From a virus, in IMG/VR virus record IMGVR_UViG_3300033183_000101, positions 1-31,719 of that record: DNA of 31,719 nt; one strand, given 5' to 3'. Each line of letters begins with the position of its first letter. Within the stretch, counting starts at the first letter, position 1. Position numbers and translations under genes: made by a program. The notes under the pieces were generated by a model. It made no database searches and was not told where the DNA came from. It saw nothing but the letters and a program-made list of their open reading frames with translations. Of the stretch, positions 1 to 7,290 are shown in pieces.

Positions 1-87
1 GTGAACAGATTGATATGTCAGGATCGTAACCGCCAGCATCATCAGCCGTGGCAGTATCTTCCAATCATCAATGAATGTCTTTGCCAT
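1..87 (-). CDS. Holin-like protein, N-terminal fragment cut by the contig end
   Basis: This holds the first 29 codons of the gene found complete at 31485-31685. It is interrupted only because the contig ends here. The ATG at 87 overlaps the TAA of the 158-aa gene (TAATG). An AAGGA ribosome binding site lies 8 nt upstream of this ATG, inside the end of the upstream gene. An ATG two codons further upstream is too close to the binding site. The visible part covers the cytoplasmic N-terminus and most of the first transmembrane helix. This is not a pseudogene. Confidence 0.8.
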   Translation of the reverse strand, partial: MAKTFIDDWKILPRLMMLAVTILTYQSVH

Positions 88-121
88 TACCATCTTCCTT
101 GTTTTTTGCCGATAAAATAAA
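1..121. repeat. Left copy of 121-bp terminal direct repeat
   Basis: Bases 1-121 are identical to 31599-31719. The simplest reading is that the contig closes into a circle and the overlap comes from assembly of a circular or circularly permuted genome. True short direct terminal repeats, as in T7-like phages, are the alternative. The repeat lies inside coding sequence (the 66-aa holin-like gene and the end of the 158-aa gene), which fits an assembly overlap better than a dedicated end sequence. Confidence 0.95.
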
Positions 122-563
122 TGACCACGCCGAAGATACCAACAGTGAATACCACAGCCAAAATGCCAGCAACCCACTCAATAATCGCTTGCTTAATCTC
201 CGCTTTGCGATACGCATGTTTACGGCGTTGCTCTTTAACCTCGCGCAGAATTTGCTTGTAGCGTTCTTTGCCTTTTGAACCATACGCATAGCCTATCATG
301 GTAAGTATTTCGGCACGTTGTTTATTCAGACGCTCTTGTGCAGCAAATAATTGCACCGCCTCTGCCTCTGGCGATCCAGTAAGCGACTTATACCAAGGTG
401 GGTTTTTGTGCTTTTGCTGTAGGAAAGCAATGTCAGATGCAGCACCCGCCCATTTAGACAGTTGACCTACGCAATCCTCAACCTCGCGGCCCATCTTCAC
501 CATCTTAATGAGGCCGTTGTACGCAGCAGTGGCTGTGGCAATCGTACTTATAGGATCAATCAT
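87..563 (-). CDS. Conserved phage protein with C-terminal membrane anchor
   Basis: A 158-residue protein starting at ATG 563 (MIDPIST...), with a GAGG about 11 nt upstream. An in-frame TTG at 587 is a weaker alternative. The N-terminal third is Ala/Met-rich. The middle is highly charged and likely coiled coil. The last 30 residues hold one strong transmembrane helix (about 128-150) followed by a short basic tail. From memory, similar MIDPIS-type proteins are common in marine phages and lack a proven function. It sits between the tail-fibre accessory genes and the two holin-like genes. A role in lysis (spanin-like, though the anchor is at the wrong end for a classical i-spanin) or in the virion is inference only. 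Confidence 0.7.
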   Translation of the reverse strand: MIDPISTIATATAAYNGLIKMVKMGREVEDCVGQLSKWAGAASDIAFLQQKHKNPPWYKSLTGSPEAEAVQLFAAQERLNKQRAEILTMIGYAYGSKGKERYKQILREVKEQRRKHAYRKAEIKQAIIEWVAGILAVVFTVGIFGVVIYFIGKKQGRW

Positions 564-617
564 GCTAACTGCAACCTCACAGGACAAACATACTCAGGAC
601 TTACACGATATACTCTA

Positions 618-716
618 TCATAATATCCGAAGCGTTTCGAGCCGCAGTCGTAAAAGCAGGCTTTGTAAAAGCCCAGTTGGAAACTCTGGCCCCAAGCTAT
701 CAGGACCAGAGTGCAT
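618..716 (-). CDS. Possible 32-residue micro-protein
   Basis: The 157-bp gap between the 74-aa and 158-aa genes holds this short ORF (MHSGPDSLGPEF...). It starts 4 bases after the stop of the upstream gene. It ends with a Leu/Arg-rich amphipathic stretch. Only a weak GAG lies upstream, so initiation would depend on coupling to the preceding stop codon. The tight packing of this genome makes an unused 157 bp unusual, which is the main argument for it. I do not recognise a family, and it could be noise. Confidence 0.3.
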   Translation of the reverse strand: MHSGPDSLGPEFPTGLLQSLLLRLRLETLRIL

Positions 717-720
717 ATCA

Positions 721-945
721 TTACTCAGCCGCTACATCAGTAGCGTCAGCCTCAAGGGACTGAGCCAACGCATTTACAAACGCTTCACGACCAAAGGCCA
801 ACTGATCTACGTTGAAACGCGCACTACCTAGCTTGCGGTCCAGATCAGTAATGTGGTTTACCATCGCTACTTGCTCTGGTGTTAGGTCGTCAACGTTGTA
901 TTCTTTGTCGTTGACTGTGATGGTTTTATTTTCATCTTTTGCCAT
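721..945 (-). CDS. Small conserved phage protein, DUF6447-like
   Basis: A 74-residue acidic protein with a strong AAAAGGAG binding site ahead of its ATG. The N-terminus (TITVNDKEYNVDDLTPEQ) followed by a helix with LDRKLG and a final Ala-rich helix matches my memory of DUF6447. Those are small proteins found next to tail-fibre genes in marine phages. Function is unknown. Its place right after the fibre and the DUF7936-like gene suggests a virion or fibre-assembly accessory. No signal peptide or membrane segment is seen. Confidence 0.7.
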   Translation of the reverse strand: MAKDENKTITVNDKEYNVDDLTPEQVAMVNHITDLDRKLGSARFNVDQLAFGREAFVNALAQSLEADATDVAAE

Positions 946-963
946 CGTAAGTCTCCTTTTGTG

Positions 964-1275
964 TTATTCAGCAGCCCACGGTAATCCTGATCCGCTAGTT
1001 GGGTTTTGCTCTGCGTTAATCTTATCCGCAATAGCTTGCTCAATCGCATCCACATCCAACTGAGCCTTAGCCCAACCGATTGCGTTTGCCTCTGTGACGC
1101 TATCGTATGCAATGAAGCCTGCATCTGATGCATCGTATTCGTGTGACGTGGTGCCATAGCTAGACGCAGAGTAATCTCCGTCTACGCCTGTCACTCGCCA
1201 GTGAATGACAGTGATGCCTCCGTCTGATAGGTTGCGTTCAGTGTTTGCTACTGACCAAGTGTAATTTACAGCCAT
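964..1275 (-). CDS. Small conserved phage protein, DUF7936-like
   Basis: A 103-residue protein opening MAVNYTWSVANTERNLSDGG, with a conserved pattern of HWRVTGVDGDYSASSYGT and a C-terminal helix. I recall this as a DUF7936-type protein, usual beside tail or fibre genes in marine podo- and myoviruses. The N-terminal half looks beta-rich and the C-terminal half helical. It starts 3 nt after the fibre stop codon, so it is probably co-translated with the fibre. A structural or fibre-accessory role is inferred from position only. Confidence 0.7.
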   Translation of the reverse strand: MAVNYTWSVANTERNLSDGGITVIHWRVTGVDGDYSASSYGTTSHEYDASDAGFIAYDSVTEANAIGWAKAQLDVDAIEQAIADKINAEQNPTSGSGLPWAAE

Positions 1276-1278
1276 AGT

Positions 1279-4008
1279 TTATGCTCCTTCTAGTGCCTCT
1301 AGTCGTGTTTCTATAGAAGCCAGACGTTGTTCTGTTGCAGCAGCTACGAAAGACAATAGCTGTGGGTAACGAATACCCTTGCGATTACGTTCTGTGGCAC
1401 CCTCTGGTGCTTCCTCTAGTGTCATGTAAGTATCAGTGCGTGTATAGGCTTCTTGTGCTTCTATACCGTTCTCCTCGTCTGCCTCAACCGCTGGAACCTC
1501 TGTCTGTGTTTCCCACCAAGTTGAACTGATAAAGAACGCATAGTCACCTGCATTTAACCCTGCATCAGTCATTGCAGTTTCTACTTGCTGTGCAATCACA
1601 CCTGTATGTGTTCGTGCTGCGTCACCTTTTTCGGTAACACTATCGTTCCACTTGAAGGTCTTGAACAGCTTGCTGATTGCCTTAGCTGCGGTGATCTCTG
1701 CATCTGTTAGTGATGCAATCTGTTGCTTTTCGTTTTGGTCAGATGTTTGGATTGTTCCGTTGCTGGCATATACGTCTTCCCATCTTGCGTTTGTGTAACC
1801 AAGGTCAACAACGCTATCATTTACACCTCCTGAAGTATTTGTCGGAACAAATCGTGGCTGTGATCCTTTAATAAACATAACACCAAAAGGATTTGTCCCA
1901 CTTGGTGAAGCAATATATAAATTACCATTATCAACAGAAATACTCCCCACCGTGGTGTCGTCTTTGCGGAATATTGCAATGTCGCCGTCTGAAGTCTTGC
2001 GGTTAAACAGAACAGGGTTAGTGCCGTCTGCTGTGGTTACAGTTTGACCCGTTGATTGGAATACCTTGAAACCAACATCATTGGTTACTGTACTCGTAGT
2101 CCCCACCAACAGATTACCGCTGCTGTCGATGCGCATGCGTTCAGCTTCAGCAGCACCACTACTTTGTGTTCCAAAAGTTATTGCACTGTTGTCTGTTGCA
2201 CCATCTTGGATGGCTATAATAGAAGCAAGGGCACTATCTACGTTTGTATTACCAAACCGCAGCTTACCCAAGTTGCCAGATGTTGCGCCTGATGTTCTGG
2301 TGAGAGTTAAAGTTGCTCCACTGCTATCGTCTGCGTGGAGTTTACCAATAACACTCGTAACGCCAATCCCGACATTACCGCTGCTGTCGATGCGCATGCG
2401 TTCAGTAGTGCCAGTACGAAAGCGAATAGAGCCACCAGTAGCAGAGGCCAAATCAGCGTAGTTCCCGCCTGTGTAATCTACGCCATTTAGTGTTAAAGCA
2501 GCACCGTTTCCTACCGAAGCAGAACTGCCCCCAAAAATGCGAACTCTTGAACTATTAGCGTTAGATCGTATGACGTTATCAGTGGCATGACTAAGAACAA
2601 CATTTTGCGCGCTTCCATCCACAGTCAGCCCATCAGCCGTGACAGTGCCAGTTACGTCAATACCTGTGGAGGTGACTTCTAGCTTCGTGCTTCCACCCGT
2701 TTGTAGCTTCAGTGAGCCAGTGCCGTTATCATTTATAATGCTGTCGGAAGTATCATGGTAAATCTGTAGGTCAGACCCTGCGCCAAAGATGGCTTTGTCG
2801 TTGTCGCCAAACGACAAATTACCTGTCATGGTATCGCCAGTAGTCTCAACAAAACCAGAGCTATCAAGAGCCGCAGTCTGCCATGCAGAACCGCTGTAAA
2901 CCTTTAACTTGTTATCAGTAGTGTTGAAGTACAGATCACCCGCAGTCAGTGCATCACCATCATTGTCTGTTGATGGATCAGATGCCTTAGAGCCTAAGTA
3001 AGTATCGTCGAATGTATCTGCGCTTAGAGCCGCAGCCGCTGCACTTGCTGCTGCCGCTGTTGCTGAGTTAGCTGCATTTGTTGCATTGGTTGCTGCGTTC
3101 TGAATTGCTGAAAGATTATCAGTAACATTCTGTAGATTTGTTGTTTGACCAGCAACAGTGGTTACATTTCCACTAATACCAGCAACAGTTGTGACATTAG
3201 CACTAATCCCAGCAACCGTGCCAATATCACTGCCATCCGCAGCAACAGTAGTCACATCACTGCTAATCCCTGCAACCGTGGTTACGTCAGAACTAATCCC
3301 AGCAACTGTGCTTACATTAGAGCTAATGCCAGCTACTGTTGTTACATTAGCATTGTTACCTGCAACCGTAGTCACATTGCCGCTAATACCAGAGACAGTA
3401 GTCACATCAGATGAAATGCCAGCAACAGTTTGGATTGCATCAGTTGCATCTGTGCCATCTTCAATGTGTGCTAGAGTCTGAATGTCAGCAGCAGCATCAG
3501 CAACAGACTGAACATTAGAAATAGTAGGGCCAGCTTCAACCGCACCACTTGTTGCATTAAATGCAAGTGTCTTACCCTTACGATCATCTACCTCTGGAAG
3601 TGTCAAAGAGGCAGCAACGTCAAAGTCAGTAAGCTGCAATGAACGGTCAGCTTGGTCTTTTAGGTCAGCGGCAATAGCAACGAAGCGATCCAACTCTGTG
3701 TTTAAAGAGGCGATATTAAAGGGGCCAGAGGAGGGAAAGTCTGTTGTGCGATCAAGGTCAATGTCACGCGTAATAACCACCTTAGAGCCGCCTGACGCGC
3801 CTGTGACAGACATTGTAACCGTACCAGTTGATCCATCACCGCCAGTAACAGTATAATCTGTAGTCAGAGTCTTTAGCGTACCATCAACATACACATTCAA
3901 ATCATCGTTGTCGAAGAACTCAAATGATACTGTAAATGATGTTTGCGTGACTCCCGCAGCAACGTCATAGGATACGCGTGGATCATTATCTGATAGGTTA
4001 ATTGTCAT
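1279..4008 (-). CDS. Tail fibre with T7-like N-terminus and S74 chaperone
   Basis: A 909-residue receptor-binding protein. Residues about 1-130 resemble the virion-anchoring N-terminal domain of T7 gp17-type fibres (SYDVAAGVTQTSFTV..., then a LDRFVAIAADL helix). Residues 195-294 are ten decapeptide repeats. A coiled Ala-rich segment and beta-rich shaft modules follow, including two copies of ERMRIDSSGN. From about residue 756 the sequence matches the Peptidase_S74 intramolecular chaperone: SDQNEK carries the Ser/Asp and the Lys five residues later needed for self-cleavage. The end is a coiled coil (EQRLASIETRLEALEG). The chaperone would trimerise the fibre and then release itself. The gene has its own AGAGG site and lies 45 nt downstream of a TTTGTGCGTTGC box. 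Confidence 0.92.
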   Translation of the reverse strand: MTINLSDNDPRVSYDVAAGVTQTSFTVSFEFFDNDDLNVYVDGTLKTLTTDYTVTGGDGSTGTVTMSVTGASGGSKVVITRDIDLDRTTDFPSSGPFNIASLNTELDRFVAIAADLKDQADRSLQLTDFDVAASLTLPEVDDRKGKTLAFNATSGAVEAGPTISNVQSVADAAADIQTLAHIEDGTDATDAIQTVAGISSDVTTVSGISGNVTTVAGNNANVTTVAGISSNVSTVAGISSDVTTVAGISSDVTTVAADGSDIGTVAGISANVTTVAGISGNVTTVAGQTTNLQNVTDNLSAIQNAATNATNAANSATAAAASAAAAALSADTFDDTYLGSKASDPSTDNDGDALTAGDLYFNTTDNKLKVYSGSAWQTAALDSSGFVETTGDTMTGNLSFGDNDKAIFGAGSDLQIYHDTSDSIINDNGTGSLKLQTGGSTKLEVTSTGIDVTGTVTADGLTVDGSAQNVVLSHATDNVIRSNANSSRVRIFGGSSASVGNGAALTLNGVDYTGGNYADLASATGGSIRFRTGTTERMRIDSSGNVGIGVTSVIGKLHADDSSGATLTLTRTSGATSGNLGKLRFGNTNVDSALASIIAIQDGATDNSAITFGTQSSGAAEAERMRIDSSGNLLVGTTSTVTNDVGFKVFQSTGQTVTTADGTNPVLFNRKTSDGDIAIFRKDDTTVGSISVDNGNLYIASPSGTNPFGVMFIKGSQPRFVPTNTSGGVNDSVVDLGYTNARWEDVYASNGTIQTSDQNEKQQIASLTDAEITAAKAISKLFKTFKWNDSVTEKGDAARTHTGVIAQQVETAMTDAGLNAGDYAFFISSTWWETQTEVPAVEADEENGIEAQEAYTRTDTYMTLEEAPEGATERNRKGIRYPQLLSFVAAATEQRLASIETRLEALEGA
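2113..2405 (-). repeat. Exact 32-bp direct repeat inside the fibre gene
   Basis: Bases 2113-2144 are repeated exactly at 2374-2405. Each copy encodes ERMRIDSSGN of the fibre shaft. Identity at the DNA level, including synonymous positions, suggests recent duplication or gene conversion of a shaft module. It could also serve as a recombination point for swapping fibre tips. Confidence 0.85.
3127..3426 (-). repeat. Ten imperfect 30-bp tandem repeats in the fibre gene
   Basis: These encode residues 195-294 of the fibre as ten decapeptides with consensus VAGISSNVTT. Units vary (for example VAGNNANVTT and VAADGSDIGT). Units 5 and 6 have the same peptide. The array is in frame, so slippage would change shaft length without breaking the gene. 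A regular 10-residue periodicity fits a trimeric coiled or beta shaft. Confidence 0.9.
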
Positions 4009-4053
4009 AGCTTACCTCTTTTTTTAATCGCATATCAGCGATTCAAAGAGGCA

Positions 4054-4065
4054 GCAACGCACAAA
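4054..4065 (-). promoter_or_regulatory. Late-box copy TTTGTGCGTTGC upstream of the tail fibre
   Basis: One of four exact copies of this 12-mer, all on the minus strand. It begins directly after the TAG of the upstream virion gene and lies 45 nt before the fibre ATG. A small perfect hairpin (AATCGC-TGATAT-GCGATT) follows between box and gene. Promoter or processing-site function is inferred from its recurrence and placement. Confidence 0.6.
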
Positions 4066-7000
4066 CTAGTACCGACCAAACCCGCTAATCTGACCCTCAT
4101 CGTCAATTGCATTGCCTAGCGCACCAGAAAACTCATTGGTTAGCTGTGATAAGAACCATAGTTTTGTGTAAGGCAGCTTACGAATTAAGTCCTTGGTTCC
4201 TTCGCCCAGGTCTCCAGTTACCATCTCATTCATTGCACTGTAATAATCGTATGCAATACTTGGACCTGCACCCGCCAATCCAGTAACAGCACCCATGTAA
4301 TCTTGTTCTTCTGGGAACTTAGGACGGACCAAACCCTCCATGTAGTTATCACCAGTCAATGCCATCGATGTATGCATAGAGGTGTAGAACATATCAGTGT
4401 ACAAACCAGCCGCACCAGAATAATCAAACGCGCGGATCATCTTGTCGCTCATGGGTGTATTATCCCAAGCCCTTTCACCACCTTTGGTTAGCTGTGACTT
4501 CATCTCCAAAGCCATATACGCCATGCCCATCATCCAAAGCGTACCAAACAATGGCGATTTCATCTGACCAGTTGTATATGCCGCTGTAGTTTTGTTGATT
4601 GCACCAAGGGTAAATGAGTAGAACTGGAACGGCAGCGCAAGCACTGGAGATTCCACTCGAGCAAAGCCTTTGTACTTTGGATCGGGCTTCATACCAAACT
4701 TGTTGGCAATACGCATTGGAATCAATGCAACCCCATCCATCATACGCGGACGATCAGCAGGTGTAGCCGTAATGATTGTGTTGAGAACACCGCTGCTTAA
4801 CGCAGTTTGCAGCTTCTCTTTTGCTTTTAATTGTGCTGTGCCCTGCCATGCATCTGTATTTGCATAGATCAAACCACTGTCAGATCGCTCCCAGTTAGCC
4901 TTACCCATTGTGTCTAGGGTCTTATCGTCTAAGTCATAGCGTCGAACGTATTCCATTTCCCATTGTTCGATGGGCTGATCGTTTACTTTACGCTGCGCAA
5001 TATCAATCAGCGTATCTTGGCGAAGAACAGCATCAACTTCTTTGAGATACTTGGTGATAGGCGTTAGCAAATTAAGAATGTAGAACGCATCCTTACCTTT
5101 TTCCCAAACAGAATGGTAAAGAGGATTGTTAGCAAGATCATCGCTAAACCGCATACCTGCACTTAGGAACATACCCTCTAGTGCCTCACCCGCCTTAGAT
5201 GCTTCTTTAACAGATAGCCTTACTTTTTGGTCAGTGTGACGCGCAATCAATGCTTTGAATGTTTTACCCACACCATGCTCTGCCATAATACGCCCAACCT
5301 CAGAGATCGATGCAATACCAGCAGAACCAAGATAGTTTAGCGCAGCAACATCACGCAGAACTTGGAAACTCTTCTGCGCTTTGGTGTGTGGTTTACGCAG
5401 CGCAGCATTCATAACACGATCATAGCTTGTGCGAATATCAGCAGTCGTTGCGAATATTTCTTCAATGCTCATGTCTGTGTTTTCAGCCAAATCAAAGAAT
5501 TGCTCATCAAGCATTTCATCAAAGCTGCGTCCATCAAACTTCTTAGCAAACGCATAACGTGGAGCAACCTTTGCATTGTACTGCATGGCTACCTCGAAAG
5601 GATTCGTAAAGATAAACTCAGTGACCAACTCATTTGGAATATCTAACTGTCTGTGCATCATGTGCTTAGACTTGCCATATCCAAAAAACGCATTCTCAAA
5701 CGCCGACTCATCATCCAAGCCAATAATCTTATCAGCCGTTTCATTTGCACGGCGAATAATTGCATCTGGACTAGTGTCCAAATCTACCCGAGTGATAGGC
5801 GACTCAGGTGTGAACATGATTGTTGTTGGATTCTTCTTGTACCAGTCACTTAGAATCGCAACAAACTTTTCACGGTTAGCTTTGATTGCGTCTGCATTCC
5901 AATATCTAGGAAAGAACACATCCTCATTGGGTGGTTTAATTTCGTCTTGTGTCTTTAGATACTCAAGCGTTTCATCAATGGTTTTCAAATGCGATTTGTA
6001 TTCAGCAATCTTGTTTTTGTATTCTGCAAGAATCTTACCATAGTTAGTCAGCTTTCCATTTAGCTTTACGGTACGATTTTGTTTTATTAAACGATCTAAG
6101 CCTTCTTCGCGCTTGGCAATAACCTTTTGCCAGAACTTCTGGTTATCTTCATAGAATTTGCGTGTACCAATCAGACCAGTATCAAGCAGACGTTTTTCCC
6201 ATGTGCTGTAAAACTCGTCCAGCATATTCATAATCTGGCCTTCGTACATGTTTGCTGGCTTTTGTTTTAGAATCCGTTTCTTAGATACTGTATCTAAGAA
6301 CTCCATCATGTCCCGCTGCCGTGGCTTTATGCCATCAAACGCATAATCAAAGATACGCGTAACACCTTTGTTATCTGCTTGAGCAAACACTGTGAACATA
6401 TCGTTATACATTTTGTACAGTTCAGCTTGGTATTGCTTTTGCTCCACAAACACACTGCGCCCTAGCGTCTGCCCATTTTGGTGCGCTTTGGTTAGCTGAC
6501 CATTATCGCCTACAATGTCGTAGTGGAATTTTTTACTGGCAATAGTTGCTTTCTCGTTTTGCATGTGACGCTTGAACGGCGATGTTGCAAACTTAAACGC
6601 CCAACTATCTGTGTACCAGTTTTGTGCTAGTGTAGGATCAGCAGGTCCAGAAAACTCAGCGACCTCGTCCGCAATATCTTTTGCTGTTTGCTGAATAATT
6701 GTACCAGAGTTTTTACTGCCAATAAAACCTACAATGCCACCTAGCGCACCACCAGCAATACCCGCAGTACCAATTCCAATGGCTGCTTCACCTAGTGTCT
6801 TAGTAGGATCAACAGAAGCAAATGCTGCCTCTTGACCTGCAACAATAGCTGCGTTTGCAATACCAGTACGCAAAGCAGACTTGGCAACGCTTGTCGTTAC
6901 ACCAATAGGCAATGAGATTAGGTTGATTGGATCAAAGAATGAAGCCAGCAATACATTGCCAGTGCTAGAGTTTTCAATCGTGCGCCGCCGCTCGATCATT

Positions 7001-7290
7001 GCATCGACCTTACCCCGCAGATACTCAAGATGATCATCGTTTCTAGCAAACAAAAACGTCGAACTGTATTGATGATACTCTGGTGGCATCTCAAATACAG
7101 ATTGCACAACGTCAAACTCAGGGTCTTCGCGCATCAACTCCTGATCGAACGCATCAACAAAGTTAGAAATAACTGGTTTGTATTGACCTAGAAGTGCGCC
7201 AGATGTTTCAAAGAATGTTGCTTGCTCTGGCCCCATTTCCAATTCACGACCAATATCAAAGTCAGGGGCAATAGTCTTAAATACATCCAT
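4066..7290 (-). CDS. Internal virion protein, gp16 position
   Basis: A 1074-residue protein between a second large virion gene and the fibre, the slot of T7 gp16, which is ejected and spans the host envelope. Residues about 111-190 are strongly hydrophobic and Gly/Ala-rich with several possible membrane-inserting helices. About 255-460 is charged and partly coiled coil. The rest is helical with further hydrophobic patches around 870-930. I see no lytic transglycosylase signature at the N-terminus, unlike T7 gp16. The ATG overlaps the previous stop (TAATG). Assignment rests on size, order and hydrophobic profile rather than recognised motifs. Confidence 0.7.
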   Translation of the reverse strand: MDVFKTIAPDFDIGRELEMGPEQATFFETSGALLGQYKPVISNFVDAFDQELMREDPEFDVVQSVFEMPPEYHQYSSTFLFARNDDHLEYLRGKVDAMIERRRTIENSSTGNVLLASFFDPINLISLPIGVTTSVAKSALRTGIANAAIVAGQEAAFASVDPTKTLGEAAIGIGTAGIAGGALGGIVGFIGSKNSGTIIQQTAKDIADEVAEFSGPADPTLAQNWYTDSWAFKFATSPFKRHMQNEKATIASKKFHYDIVGDNGQLTKAHQNGQTLGRSVFVEQKQYQAELYKMYNDMFTVFAQADNKGVTRIFDYAFDGIKPRQRDMMEFLDTVSKKRILKQKPANMYEGQIMNMLDEFYSTWEKRLLDTGLIGTRKFYEDNQKFWQKVIAKREEGLDRLIKQNRTVKLNGKLTNYGKILAEYKNKIAEYKSHLKTIDETLEYLKTQDEIKPPNEDVFFPRYWNADAIKANREKFVAILSDWYKKNPTTIMFTPESPITRVDLDTSPDAIIRRANETADKIIGLDDESAFENAFFGYGKSKHMMHRQLDIPNELVTEFIFTNPFEVAMQYNAKVAPRYAFAKKFDGRSFDEMLDEQFFDLAENTDMSIEEIFATTADIRTSYDRVMNAALRKPHTKAQKSFQVLRDVAALNYLGSAGIASISEVGRIMAEHGVGKTFKALIARHTDQKVRLSVKEASKAGEALEGMFLSAGMRFSDDLANNPLYHSVWEKGKDAFYILNLLTPITKYLKEVDAVLRQDTLIDIAQRKVNDQPIEQWEMEYVRRYDLDDKTLDTMGKANWERSDSGLIYANTDAWQGTAQLKAKEKLQTALSSGVLNTIITATPADRPRMMDGVALIPMRIANKFGMKPDPKYKGFARVESPVLALPFQFYSFTLGAINKTTAAYTTGQMKSPLFGTLWMMGMAYMALEMKSQLTKGGERAWDNTPMSDKMIRAFDYSGAAGLYTDMFYTSMHTSMALTGDNYMEGLVRPKFPEEQDYMGAVTGLAGAGPSIAYDYYSAMNEMVTGDLGEGTKDLIRKLPYTKLWFLSQLTNEFSGALGNAIDDEGQISGFGRY

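Noticed and set aside
508-831. Plus-strand ORF with a hydrophobic N-terminus opposite the 158-aa gene
   Set aside because: It lies antisense to two real genes, has no binding site and a low-complexity Ser/Arg body; the hydrophobic start is the complement of an Ala-rich helix.
3145-3481. Repetitive plus-strand ORFs opposite the fibre gene; repeats resembling a CRISPR array
   Set aside because: The 30-bp periodicity is the in-frame decapeptide array of the fibre. There are no unique spacers and no cas genes.
4054-4065. TTTGTGCGTTGC as a sigma-54 promoter
   Set aside because: Sigma-54 sites need GG and GC doublets spaced about 10 bp apart (TGGCAC-N5-TTGC). The TTGC here is too close to any upstream GG-like element.
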